A stretch of 50,461 nt of DNA from Clostridia bacterium (lineage in GTDB: Bacteria > Bacillota > Clostridia > Christensenellales > Aristaeellaceae): NCBI GenBank assembly GCA_017463245.1, contig JAFTPN010000061.1:1-50461 (forward strand), read 5' to 3'. The notes under the pieces were generated by a model. That model saw nothing but the letters and a program-made list of their open reading frames with translations, ran no database searches and had not been told where the DNA came from. Below are positions 39,565 through 47,256 of the stretch, one piece after another; the stretch's first letter is position 1, and every line of letters starts with the position of its first letter. The translations under genes and the position numbers were made by a program.

Positions 39565-40816
39565 CCAACAGGAGCGCACCTTCCGCCGGGATCCCGGCAA
39601 GCTCCTTTCCAGCGCGGTGATGCTGTTCTATTTCAGCGCCTTTCTGCTCCTGTGGCTGAAGGATTTCGCCTGGCAGGCCGCCGCCCTGGCCGTAGCCGTG
39701 CCGGCCATGATCTGGCTGGGGGTCAATTTCCTGCCCCACCTTTTCCCCGCCGACAAGCTGCTGCTGAGCCTCACCAACTTCCTGTGCGCCCTGGGCGTGT
39801 TGGTACTGTATGCCACCAACCCGGCCTATGCCTATCAGCAGGCGGTGTACTATGGCGTGGGGCTGGTGGCCATGGTGGTGTGCATCTATCTGGTGCGCAT
39901 CATCAGGCATTGGCGCATCCCGGTATACCTGCTCATGCCCGTTTCCCTGGCGCTGCTGGCACTGCCCCTGATCATCGGCCGGGAAACCAACGGCGCGAAG
40001 AACTGGTTCTATGTGGGCAGCCTGTCCGTGCAGCCCAGCGAGATCGTGAAGCTGAGCCTTTTGCTCATCATCAGCCATTTCATGAGCCGCCGCAAGTTCC
40101 TCCCCTGGCTGATCTTCGCCGTGGGCTGCCTGGGTCTGCTGATGCTGCAAAAGGATCTGGGCACCGCCCTGATGTACTACGGCGTGACCCTCATGCTCTA
40201 CTACGCTTCCTCCAGCAATCTGCTGCTCACGGGCATCGGCCTGGCTGGCGGCGCTGGCGCGGCGGTACTGGGCTACAAGATGTTCGCCCATGTGAAGCGG
40301 CGTGTCGCCATCTGGCAAAACCCATGGAGCGACTATGACAACGCAGGCTACCAGCTGGTGCAAGGCCTGATGGCCATTGCCAGCGGCGGCCTCTTTGGCG
40401 TTGGCCTTGGGCTGGGCTCCCCCCGCACCATCCCCGTTTACCACACGGATTTCATTTTCGCCGTGATCTGCGAGCAGTTCGGCGTGATCTTCGGCCTGTG
40501 CGTGCTATTGATGTACGTGGCCATCATCTGGCGCGGCGCCACCACGGCCATGGCTGCCCGCACCAGCTTCCACGGCCTCCTGGCCATGGGCGCCACGCTG
40601 ATGATCGGCCTGCAGACCTTCGTGATCATCGGCGGCGTCATCAAGCTGATCCCCCTCACCGGCGTCACCATGCCCTTTGTGAGCTATGGCGGCACCTCGC
40701 TGGTCAGCAGCATGTGCCTCATTGGCCTGTTGCAGGGCGTGGCCAGCCTGAATGAGGACGACCTGAACGAGGACACCCGCCTGGCCATGCTGGGCAGCGA
40801 GGAGGGAATGCGATGA
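39554..40816 (+). CDS. SEDS-family peptidoglycan polymerase (FtsW/RodA/SpoVE)
   Basis: 420 residues from ATG 39554, seven bases after AGGAGG and inside the end of the FHA gene. About ten membrane segments. SEDS glycosyltransferases polymerise lipid II with a cognate class B PBP. Landmarks: ETNGAKNWFYVGSLSVQPSE (the GAxxW...QPSE loop), QKDLGTALMYYGV (conserved Asp), LGLGSPRTIPVYHTDFIFAV, and VTMPFVSYGGTSLVSSM. The next gene, overlapping by four bases, is a class B PBP, which forms the expected pair. FtsW (division) and RodA (elongation) cannot be separated by motif alone; the FHA neighbour resembles RodA clusters. Twelve to thirteen residues of the N-terminus are charged and cytoplasmic. Confidence 0.93.
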   Translation: MRNDQQERTFRRDPGKLLSSAVMLFYFSAFLLLWLKDFAWQAAALAVAVPAMIWLGVNFLPHLFPADKLLLSLTNFLCALGVLVLYATNPAYAYQQAVYYGVGLVAMVVCIYLVRIIRHWRIPVYLLMPVSLALLALPLIIGRETNGAKNWFYVGSLSVQPSEIVKLSLLLIISHFMSRRKFLPWLIFAVGCLGLLMLQKDLGTALMYYGVTLMLYYASSSNLLLTGIGLAGGAGAAVLGYKMFAHVKRRVAIWQNPWSDYDNAGYQLVQGLMAIASGGLFGVGLGLGSPRTIPVYHTDFIFAVICEQFGVIFGLCVLLMYVAIIWRGATTAMAARTSFHGLLAMGATLMIGLQTFVIIGGVIKLIPLTGVTMPFVSYGGTSLVSSMCLIGLLQGVASLNEDDLNEDTRLAMLGSEEGMR

Positions 40817-42234
40817 AGCAGCAGCGGTATCTATTCAAGGTGCTGGCGCTGATCATGTTCGGCCTGTTCCTGCTCCTGGCGGTCTACGGTGGCTACAGCA
40901 TCTTCACCTACGGCAACCGCTGGTTTTCCTACAGCCGCAATCCCCGCGTCCGCGCCCAAAAGGAGAACGTCATTGCCGGAGACATCCTCGACCGCAATGG
41001 CATCGTCCTTGCCACCACGGTGGACGGCAAGCGCACCTACCAGGCCGACGAGGCCGCCCGCCGCGCCGTGGTGCATCTCCTGGGCGACAGCCAGGGGCAG
41101 GTGTCCAACGGCGTAGAGGCCTTCCAGACCCGCTACCTCTACGGCTTTGAGGCCTCCCTGTCCGAGCGCTTCAACGCCCTGCTTTCCGGCCAACCCCAGC
41201 GCGGCGACAACGTGACCCTGACCATCGACAGCCAGCTCTGCACGCTGATCGCCCGCTCCTTTGCCCAGCACAACCCCGGCAAAAACGGCGCCGCCGTGGT
41301 GATGAACTACAAAACCGGCGAGCTGATGGGCTCCATCAGCCTACCCAATTTCGACCCGCAGAACATCACCGCTGCTACCCTGGCCGATGCCGGGCAGCCC
41401 TTCTGGAACCGCGCCACCCAGTCGGTCTATCCCCCCGGCAGCTCCTTCAAGATCATCACCACCGCCTCCGCCCTGCAAAACATCCCGGACATCACCACCA
41501 TGGACATCCTCTGCACCGGTGGACTTTCGGTGATGAACCAGGCCATCCGCGACTATGGCAACGCTGTTCACGAGAAGCTCACCCTCCGCGAGGCCTTCAA
41601 AAAGAGCTGCAACAATGTGTACGCCCTCACCGCCATCACCCTGGGCGACGACGCCCTGCGCAAAACTGCCGAGGATTTTGGCTTCAACGATAATTTCCTT
41701 TTCCGGGATCTTGTGGTGGAAAACAGCACCTACCCCACCGAGAACCGCAACCAGTTTGAGCTGGCCACCACCGGCATCGGCCAGAGCGCCCTGGCCGCCA
41801 CGCCCATGCATATGTGCATGGTGGCCGCCGCCATTGCCAACGATGGCGTGATGATGGAACCCCGCCTGCTGATGAACGTCCAGAGCGCCTCCGGCAGCAC
41901 CCGCACCACCTACCAGTCCAAGGTCTACCGCACCGCCCTCCCCGCCGCCGACGCCGCCACCCTGCAATCCTATATGCGGGAGGTGGTCAAGTCCGGCACC
42001 GGCACCCGCGCCGCCGTGCCCGGCCTCACCATCTGCGGCAAAACTGGCTCTGCCGAAAGCTCCCTCGCCGGCAGCGATGTCACCTACGGCTGGTTCGTGG
42101 GCTACATCGAAAACCCCGACCTCCCCTACGCCGTCAGCATCCTGGTCGAATCCATTGAAGACGGCGAAGGCGGCGGCAGCACCGCCGCGCCCGTGGCCGC
42201 CGACGTGTTTGAGTACCTTAGGGCTCTTCCCTGA
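40813..42234 (+). CDS. Class B penicillin-binding protein (PbpA/PBP2-like transpeptidase)
   Basis: 473 residues; ATG overlaps the SEDS stop (ATGA). Membrane anchor at about 9-29. Transpeptidase motifs are complete: SSFK (Ser210, Lys213), SCN (265-267) and KTGS (410-413). The N-terminal pedestal has RNGIVLATT (61-69). It cross-links glycan strands made by its SEDS partner and is the target of beta-lactams. Length is short for a class B enzyme, comparable to actinobacterial PbpA. Its last codons (ending EYLRALP) and stop lie in sequence matching a family B repeat, so the C-terminus seems to have been set by a repeat. A hairpin terminator follows about 85 bases later. Confidence 0.94.
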   Translation: MKQQRYLFKVLALIMFGLFLLLAVYGGYSIFTYGNRWFSYSRNPRVRAQKENVIAGDILDRNGIVLATTVDGKRTYQADEAARRAVVHLLGDSQGQVSNGVEAFQTRYLYGFEASLSERFNALLSGQPQRGDNVTLTIDSQLCTLIARSFAQHNPGKNGAAVVMNYKTGELMGSISLPNFDPQNITAATLADAGQPFWNRATQSVYPPGSSFKIITTASALQNIPDITTMDILCTGGLSVMNQAIRDYGNAVHEKLTLREAFKKSCNNVYALTAITLGDDALRKTAEDFGFNDNFLFRDLVVENSTYPTENRNQFELATTGIGQSALAATPMHMCMVAAAIANDGVMMEPRLLMNVQSASGSTRTTYQSKVYRTALPAADAATLQSYMREVVKSGTGTRAAVPGLTICGKTGSAESSLAGSDVTYGWFVGYIENPDLPYAVSILVESIEDGEGGGSTAAPVAADVFEYLRALP

Positions 42235-42262
42235 CAACCCGCGAAGGGACTTCCACCCGGAA
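42212..42262 (+). repeat. Eroded family B repeat overlapping the PBP stop codon
   Basis: CTTAGGGCTCTTCCCTGACAA and CCCGCGAAGGGACTTCC-like pieces match parts of the 38665-38772 copy (CCTTAGGG, CCCTGACAACCCGC, GCGAAGGG). The PBP stop TGA lies within CCCTGACAACCCGC. Confidence 0.6.
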
Positions 42263-42318
42263 AATGCCCATAAAACAGGTTAAGCAAGCAAAACCGGCAT
42301 CTGCCAAACAGAATCGCA

Positions 42319-42354
42319 AACGCCACACGACACAAATGTCGTGTGGCGTTTTAC
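42319..42354. terminator. Convergent terminator between PBP and PadR-linked operon
   Basis: Fourteen-bp stem AACGCCACACGACA / TGTCGTGTGGCGTT with loop CAAA, then TTTTAC on the plus strand; next to the stop of the minus-strand gene. Confidence 0.85.
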
Positions 42355-42860
42355 TTGGCCGGCTCAAGGCTGGCGCCACCATACAGGATAGAATTATACC
42401 AGGGTATCTTTCCTTCATTGATCGGCTGTGGCGGTGCGCCGGTGCTGACAAACACATCGGCAGATTGTTCGCTCTGTTCGCTGTTTTCCTGCGCGTACAC
42501 GATCGAGGCGATCACCTGACTCTCGCTGGAAGGCAGAGGGGCAACTGGTTTTGGATTGGTCATAAGCCCCATAGCACCCAGAACCAGAAGCACCATACTG
42601 ACTGTAACGATCAACACCTTACTTCTTTTTCGATAGCTTATCGCTATTGTTTCCGGATTTGTTTCGGCAAGAAATTCCTTGGCAACAGTCTTTGGCGAGC
42701 CGAAGCATTCAGCAAGCATATTCGCGTCTGCTTCTGGATTTCTACAGCAGAAATGCTCCAACTCATCTTGCAACTGCTTCAGGAATGGTTCGCGGACAGC
42801 ACGGGGGCAAGGCAGCTGCTTTTCCAGCTGGTGCAAATAATCATGGATAATGTCCTTCAT
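42351..42860 (-). CDS. PadR-linked membrane protein with HAAS-like N-terminal domain (paralogue 1)
   Basis: 169 residues from ATG 42860 (AGGGGG upstream). The cytoplasmic N-terminal domain (1-75) reads YLHQLEKQLPCPRAVREPFL, KQLQDELEHFCCRN, and then MLAECFGSPKTVAKEFLAET. This is the helical DUF1700/HAAS-like pattern common in proteins coupled to PadR regulators. One membrane helix (about 82-99) follows, then a short Ser/Gln-rich outside tail. It shares the N-terminal pattern with the next gene upstream (LxxCPRxMxxPFLxxxxDEL; FGSPxxxAxEFL), so the two are paralogues. The presumed role is a membrane sensor or sigma/regulator-associated signalling protein, but no biochemical function is known. 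It is last in the padR operon. Confidence 0.75.
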   Translation of the reverse strand: MKDIIHDYLHQLEKQLPCPRAVREPFLKQLQDELEHFCCRNPEADANMLAECFGSPKTVAKEFLAETNPETIAISYRKRSKVLIVTVSMVLLVLGAMGLMTNPKPVAPLPSSESQVIASIVYAQENSEQSEQSADVFVSTGAPPQPINEGKIPWYNSILYGGASLEPAK

Positions 42861-42881
42861 CCTGCAGCCCCCTTTCAGCTA

Positions 42882-43484
42882 TTATGAATCATCGTCACGA
42901 ACCTTGACCCAGAATCGGTGTAAATCATTGAATTTCCAATGGGATACGCCATCTTCACCATGAATGTACAATTCTTTGGCATATGGCTCGGTGCCGTCCG
43001 CAGAGTCGGGTGGGCTGATCAGTATCATTTGTTCCATGCAGGAATGGTATTCCCAATAGATATCCTGCCCTCTGAAATTGGTCTTCACCCAAAACATTTC
43101 ACACTCGTTGCCGTTATTATGCAGGATAGGCTGCGTGTAGCGGATCTCTGCGGCAGCCTTGGGTACCAACGCATGATAGACGCCTGTTCCTCCAACGATG
43201 ACCACCGCAGCAACCAAAACAGCAAGCACGGCATATGACCTTTTCAGCCGGGTGTAGGCATAACGGTTGATCTCCCAAGCGTCCTGCTGGGAAAGAAACT
43301 CTGTGGCTGCATCCTGCGGAGAGCCAAACTCCTCGACCAGCTGCGCATGATCCTGACAGTCATGCTCTTCGCACCAGTCCGTTAGCTCATCCTTGAACCG
43401 GCGCAGGAATGGCTTCGCCATGGAGCGCGGACAGCAAAGATGCTTTTTCATTTGCCGAAGATACTTCCGCACAGCGCTGTTCAT
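42882..43484 (-). CDS. PadR-linked membrane protein with HAAS-like N-terminal domain (paralogue 2)
   Basis: 200 residues from ATG 43484 with GGAGG six bases ahead; the longer frame lacks a site. Same layout as the downstream paralogue: helical domain (RKYLRQMKKHLCCPRSMAKP, then RRFKDELTDWCEEHDCQDHA and EEFGSPQDAATEFLSQ) and one membrane helix (about 88-108). It has a larger outside domain with two cysteines (NECEMFWVKT and YHSCMEQM) that may form a disulphide. The start lies 98 bases inside the end of the PadR frame. No enzyme motif. Likely output or partner of the PadR switch (inference). Confidence 0.78.
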   Translation of the reverse strand: MNSAVRKYLRQMKKHLCCPRSMAKPFLRRFKDELTDWCEEHDCQDHAQLVEEFGSPQDAATEFLSQQDAWEINRYAYTRLKRSYAVLAVLVAAVVIVGGTGVYHALVPKAAAEIRYTQPILHNNGNECEMFWVKTNFRGQDIYWEYHSCMEQMILISPPDSADGTEPYAKELYIHGEDGVSHWKFNDLHRFWVKVRDDDS

Positions 43485-43851
43485 TGCATGCCTCCGCTCC
43501 GTACCCCACGGGTACGGTTTTCTCAAATACGCTTTGAATACCCGCCTGCACCTGATCGAACTCTGCCTTTAGCTCGATCAGCCGCGTTCTGCCGGCGGGT
43601 TCCAGGTGATACAGTACCCGATTGCGTTTACGCCCGTGCTGGGTTTCCACGGTAATATCCCGACAGGAAACAAATCCGCTTTCCACCATGCGGTACAGCA
43701 GCGGATACAGCGAGCCTTCCTGCACGGTCAGCTTGCCGCCGCTGCGCTCCTCCAGCTGCTGGATGAGCTGATAGCCGTAAATGTCCCTTTCCTGCAGCAT
43801 CAGCAGGGTCAGCATTTCGATGGACCCTTTTTTGAATATCCCTGTCGCCAT
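43387..43851 (-). CDS. PadR-family transcriptional regulator with extended C-terminus
   Basis: 154 residues from ATG 43851. The PadR winged helix fills the first 105: KKGSIEMLTLLMLQERDIYG, YQLIQQLEERSGGKLTVQEG, then SLYPLLYRMVESGFVSCRDI and GRKRNRVLYHLEPAGRTRLI. PadR proteins repress their own operon and are relieved by ligands or by linked membrane proteins. Typical small PadR proteins stop near residue 108-112. This frame runs about 45 residues further and overlaps the following gene by 98 bases, with tail sequence (SSANEKASLLSALHG) that looks non-conserved. A lost stop or frameshift after IQSVFEK is likely. It is first in the operon with two HAAS-like membrane proteins. Confidence 0.9.
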   Translation of the reverse strand: MATGIFKKGSIEMLTLLMLQERDIYGYQLIQQLEERSGGKLTVQEGSLYPLLYRMVESGFVSCRDITVETQHGRKRNRVLYHLEPAGRTRLIELKAEFDQVQAGIQSVFEKTVPVGYGAEACNEQRCAEVSSANEKASLLSALHGEAIPAPVQG

Positions 43852-43873
43852 TGTTCATCTCTCCTTTGCATAT

Positions 43874-43906
43874 AGTATAGCAAAACACAAACGGATAGTA
43901 AATACT
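43874..43906 (-). promoter_or_regulatory. padR promoter with possible operator
   Basis: Minus strand: TTTACT (43897-43902), 17-base spacer, TATACT (43874-43879). The dyad AGTA-AA-TACT (43897-43906) overlaps the -35 and could bind PadR. Divergent from the promoter at 43926. Confidence 0.5.
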
Positions 43907-43925
43907 TAGTTATCATAAATAAATA

Positions 43926-43954
43926 TTGACAATCAGCATTTAGGGTGCTATGCT
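43926..43954 (+). promoter_or_regulatory. Promoter of the ABC importer operon
   Basis: TTGACA (43926-43931), 17-base spacer, TATGCT (43949-43954), 39 bases before the lipoprotein start. Confidence 0.78.
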
Positions 43955-43992
43955 TTTGCCAAGCCTTATACCAAAGGATGGAGGCGCGGAAG

Positions 43993-45612
43993 ATGCGCGA
44001 AAAAGCAAAGAGAACCATCTGGTCAGTTCTGGTGTGGCTGATGCTGTGTTTGCTGATGCTGGGTGGTTGTACCAGCAAGGTAACCGAGCAACCGACTGGG
44101 AAGACTCTATGGGTGGTTACCGAAGCCACGGTTTCCGACAGCATGAATTATCAGGCACAGCAGGCGGTTGCCACCTTTGAGCAGGAGCATCCCGGCGTGA
44201 CCGTGCAGCTGGACATATTGCCCATGGAGGCGGATGAGCGGGAGATTCGTCTCAAGCAGCTGCGGGCGCAAATCATGGCTGGCAAGGGGCCGGATGTGTT
44301 TCTGCTGCCCACCAGCACCACGATCACCACAGATATTCCCTACCATTCGACTAGTTGGAAGCTGATCTATACAGAGGTTGAGCCGCTTTTCAACGATGTT
44401 GCCCAGCCAATGCACAGCGGGATATTTGCAGATGTCAGCAGTTATTATGATGCGGATATTGCCTTGAACACCGCTGATCTTCACCCCGATGTGATGGATG
44501 CAGGCGTGGTAGGCAATGCCCGCTATGTGCTGCCCCTGCGCTACACGATGCCCGTTCTTCTGACGACCCCGGAGAAAAACGCTGAGGCAGGCATTGATCA
44601 GCAGATGATCAACAGCGGCATCGGAGCGCTGGTACAGCATTCGTTGGATACCGGGAATGCAATGATGGGTGCGGGGCTGCGATTGGCAAACGATCTCACG
44701 ATGCTTCCGCAGGCATTTGATTATGAAAAAGGTGAAATGCTTATCTCTCAGCAGGAAATTGCACAGTTCATGCGGCTGTATCAGCAATGGCGTGCTACCG
44801 GAGGCGCAGCAGGCGACGAGTTTCTTGCTGCAAAAACGATCGAGGTGCGCAGCAGGCTTGATGAAGCCTGGCCAGACCATCCGGATGACATATTCGTTTT
44901 TCTGAACATTACCTTTGGTTGGCGCGACTTTAACTCCTATATCGCAAACGGACGATATTTCTACCATTGGAGCTTGGAACCGCTGACTGTTTTCACGCAT
45001 GACTTGCCTGGCGTGTTGGAACAAGCTGCCATTGCGCGGGTGATAAAAGCCGACCTGGAAGCCCATGCCCTGCGCAACATGAACGGCCAAAGCGTGGCCG
45101 AGGTGGTATATTGGGGTGCTGTGGGTTCTTCCTGCAGCGATGTAGGCCTGGCCTGGGACTATCTGCGGCTGTTCCTTACGGAGGAGTATCAGCACGAGGG
45201 CATGCGGCCGCGAACAGATCGATCCAAGGACGATATGTGGAACACTTCGCGGGAGAGGCAGATCAACGGCATGATCGAAAACAGCTGGCCGGTGCGAGTG
45301 AAAGGGTCGGCAACGCCCCTCTGGGAAACATTTCAGTATCAGATTCACCAGGAGGACAGCGGCATCAGGGGAGCAAGGCAGCAAATGCGCAAGTACAACA
45401 ACCGGGAACTCGTCATCACCGATGAGGAAATGCCCATCCTCTTTGAGCCGCTGGATGTGGTGCAGTTCCCCATCCATCAGCCGGAGGAGGAGTCCCTGGC
45501 CTATGCGCTCAGCCAGCTGAACCATGAAGACGGCACGCCCACCGATGTGGATATCGATGCCCTGGCAGAAAAGGTGTATCAATACCTGTGGTGGCATTTG
45601 GCAGAGGGGTGA
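43993..45612 (+). CDS. Extracellular solute-binding lipoprotein of an ABC importer (family 1-like)
   Basis: 539 residues from ATG 43993, eight bases after GGAGG. The signal peptide ends in the lipobox LGGC (MLCLLMLGGCTSK), so the mature protein is lipid-anchored outside. The mature start is typical of cluster-D sugar-binding proteins: LWVVTEATVSDSMNYQAQQA, VATFEQEHPGVTVQLDILP, and LKQLRAQIMAGKGPDVFLLP. The two permeases that follow belong to the carbohydrate (MalFG-like) group. It is longer than most such proteins (about 420-450), with extra sequence in the C-terminal half. The ligand is unknown. Base composition is slightly less GC-rich than the neighbouring PBP gene. First gene of a four-gene operon. 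Confidence 0.88.
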   Translation: MREKAKRTIWSVLVWLMLCLLMLGGCTSKVTEQPTGKTLWVVTEATVSDSMNYQAQQAVATFEQEHPGVTVQLDILPMEADEREIRLKQLRAQIMAGKGPDVFLLPTSTTITTDIPYHSTSWKLIYTEVEPLFNDVAQPMHSGIFADVSSYYDADIALNTADLHPDVMDAGVVGNARYVLPLRYTMPVLLTTPEKNAEAGIDQQMINSGIGALVQHSLDTGNAMMGAGLRLANDLTMLPQAFDYEKGEMLISQQEIAQFMRLYQQWRATGGAAGDEFLAAKTIEVRSRLDEAWPDHPDDIFVFLNITFGWRDFNSYIANGRYFYHWSLEPLTVFTHDLPGVLEQAAIARVIKADLEAHALRNMNGQSVAEVVYWGAVGSSCSDVGLAWDYLRLFLTEEYQHEGMRPRTDRSKDDMWNTSRERQINGMIENSWPVRVKGSATPLWETFQYQIHQEDSGIRGARQQMRKYNNRELVITDEEMPILFEPLDVVQFPIHQPEEESLAYALSQLNHEDGTPTDVDIDALAEKVYQYLWWHLAEG

Positions 45613-45619
45613 TGGAATC

Positions 45620-46492
45620 ATGAAGGCAACACGAGCTTTCCGCAGCGCAAGAGACGGTTATCTGCTCACCTTGCCGCTGCTTGCAGGCTGTTTGATGTTC
45701 TACGCTATTCCTTTTGTGATGGTAGTACGCAACTCGCTTTATCAGGGCACAGGCTATTTTCAGCGCTTTGCCGGGCTGGAGAACTATCGCTCCATGCTGC
45801 AAAACGGCGTATTCCGCCTGGCCTTTGGCAACACGATGCTTTTTCTGGCCGTTGCGCTGCCGCTGATGCTTATCCTGGCCTTTGCCATTGCGCTGATGCT
45901 CAAGGCGCACGCCCAGCAGCACCAGGTACTCAAGTCCGTGCTGCTCCTGCCCTACATCATGCCGGTGGTGGGCTCTGTGATTCTGGTTGAACTTCTTTTC
46001 TCCGGCAGCGGAGTAATCAATAAAGTGCTGTCTGCTATGGGAATACCATCCATCGACTGGCTGCACACCGGTGCAGCTTTCCCAGTGGTGCTGCTCCTTT
46101 ACCTGTGGAAAAACATGGGCTATGCGGTGATCCTGCTGCTGTCCGGCCTCATCACCATCTCGGAAGAGATGTACGAAGCTGCCCAGCTGGATGGCGCCAG
46201 CCGCTGGCAGCAGCTCCGCTTCGTGACCCTGCCGCAGATGTGGTACAGCATCTTTTTCGCCACGGTGTTTTCACTCATCAACGCCTTCAAGAGCTTCCGC
46301 GAGATCTTCCTCATCGGCGGTACCCACCCGCACACCAGCATCTATATGCTCCAGCATTTCATCAACAATGCCTTTGAAAAGCTGAATTACCCCAAGCTGG
46401 CGGTGGCCTCTGTGCTGATGCTGGTGGTGGTCACAACGCTGTTCGCCACGTTCTACCAATTTGTCATGCGGAAGGAGGCCTACAAGGAATGA
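45620..46492 (+). CDS. ABC importer permease, MalF/UgpA-like
   Basis: 290 residues from ATG 45620 with GGGGTGAT upstream, seven bases after the lipoprotein stop. Six membrane segments. The cytoplasmic coupling loop carries the EAA motif EAAQLDGASRWQQLRFVTLP (about 192-211), which docks onto the ATPase. LFYAIPFVMVVRNSLY-type opening and LLLPYIMPVVGSVI are usual for sugar permease 1. It pairs with the next gene, overlapping by four bases, to form the channel for the substrate delivered by the lipoprotein. No ATPase is encoded in the cluster, so a shared MsmK/UgpC-type ATPase elsewhere is expected (known for such importers; inference here). Confidence 0.92.
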   Translation: MKATRAFRSARDGYLLTLPLLAGCLMFYAIPFVMVVRNSLYQGTGYFQRFAGLENYRSMLQNGVFRLAFGNTMLFLAVALPLMLILAFAIALMLKAHAQQHQVLKSVLLLPYIMPVVGSVILVELLFSGSGVINKVLSAMGIPSIDWLHTGAAFPVVLLLYLWKNMGYAVILLLSGLITISEEMYEAAQLDGASRWQQLRFVTLPQMWYSIFFATVFSLINAFKSFREIFLIGGTHPHTSIYMLQHFINNAFEKLNYPKLAVASVLMLVVVTTLFATFYQFVMRKEAYKE

Positions 46493-47256
46493 AAAAAAGA
46501 AAGGCTTCCTTCCTGATCTCTGCGCTGCTGATAACGCTGTGCGTTGCACCCTTTCTGTATATCTTCGTCCACACTTTCTTCGACCAAGGCCATTTCACCC
46601 TGCATGGCTACTATCAGGTGTTTCTTGCGCAGACCCAGTACCTTGCCCGTTTCTGGCGCAGCCTCGGACTGTGCCTGATCATTGCCTTGGGGCAGCTGCT
46701 GGTATCGCTGCTGGCAGGCTATGGCTTTGCCAAATGCACCTTCCCAGGGAAGAACACTATCTTCTTTCTGCTGATGCTCCTGATGGTCATGCCCTTGCAG
46801 GTCACGCTGGTGCCAAACTACCTCATGCTGGACGAGCTGCGCCTCATTGGCACCGATCATGCCTTGATCTGGCCTATGGTGTTTGTTCCCCTGGGGACCT
46901 TCATCATGACCCAGGCCTATCGCTCCGTTTCCAACAGCATTGTGGAAGCTGCCCTGCTGGATGGCTGCGGCACCCTGGGGGTGATCCTGCGCATCGCTGC
47001 GCCTATGAACAAAAGCGGCTTGGTCTGCACGGCGCTGCTTTCCTTCCTGGATGGGTGGAATATGGTGGAGCAGCCCATCATTTTCCTGAAGGATTTCGAC
47101 CAATACCCCCTGTCCGTTGGGCTGGCTTCTACACCGCCAGGGGAACCCATCCTCCAGCTGGTCTGCTTTGTGCTGGTGGTGCTGCCGCCGGTGTTCCTCT
47201 TCTCTTACTTCAAAACCGAGCTGGTGGAAGGCATTGCGATGGGAGGCGAAAAATAA
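46489..47256 (+). CDS. ABC importer permease, MalG/UgpE-like
   Basis: 255 residues; ATG overlaps the stop of the first permease (ATGA). Six membrane segments. EAA loop: EAALLDGCGTLGVILRIAAP (about 151-170). The family strand LLMLLMVMPLQVTLVPNYLM and the C-terminal LPPVFLFSYFKTELVEGIAM are typical of sugar permease 2. The protein is somewhat shorter than the usual 275-290 residues, with a compact N-terminus. It forms a heterodimer with the preceding permease. The stop TAA is immediately followed by the ATG of the next gene. Confidence 0.92.
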   Translation: MKKRKASFLISALLITLCVAPFLYIFVHTFFDQGHFTLHGYYQVFLAQTQYLARFWRSLGLCLIIALGQLLVSLLAGYGFAKCTFPGKNTIFFLLMLLMVMPLQVTLVPNYLMLDELRLIGTDHALIWPMVFVPLGTFIMTQAYRSVSNSIVEAALLDGCGTLGVILRIAAPMNKSGLVCTALLSFLDGWNMVEQPIIFLKDFDQYPLSVGLASTPPGEPILQLVCFVLVVLPPVFLFSYFKTELVEGIAMGGEK

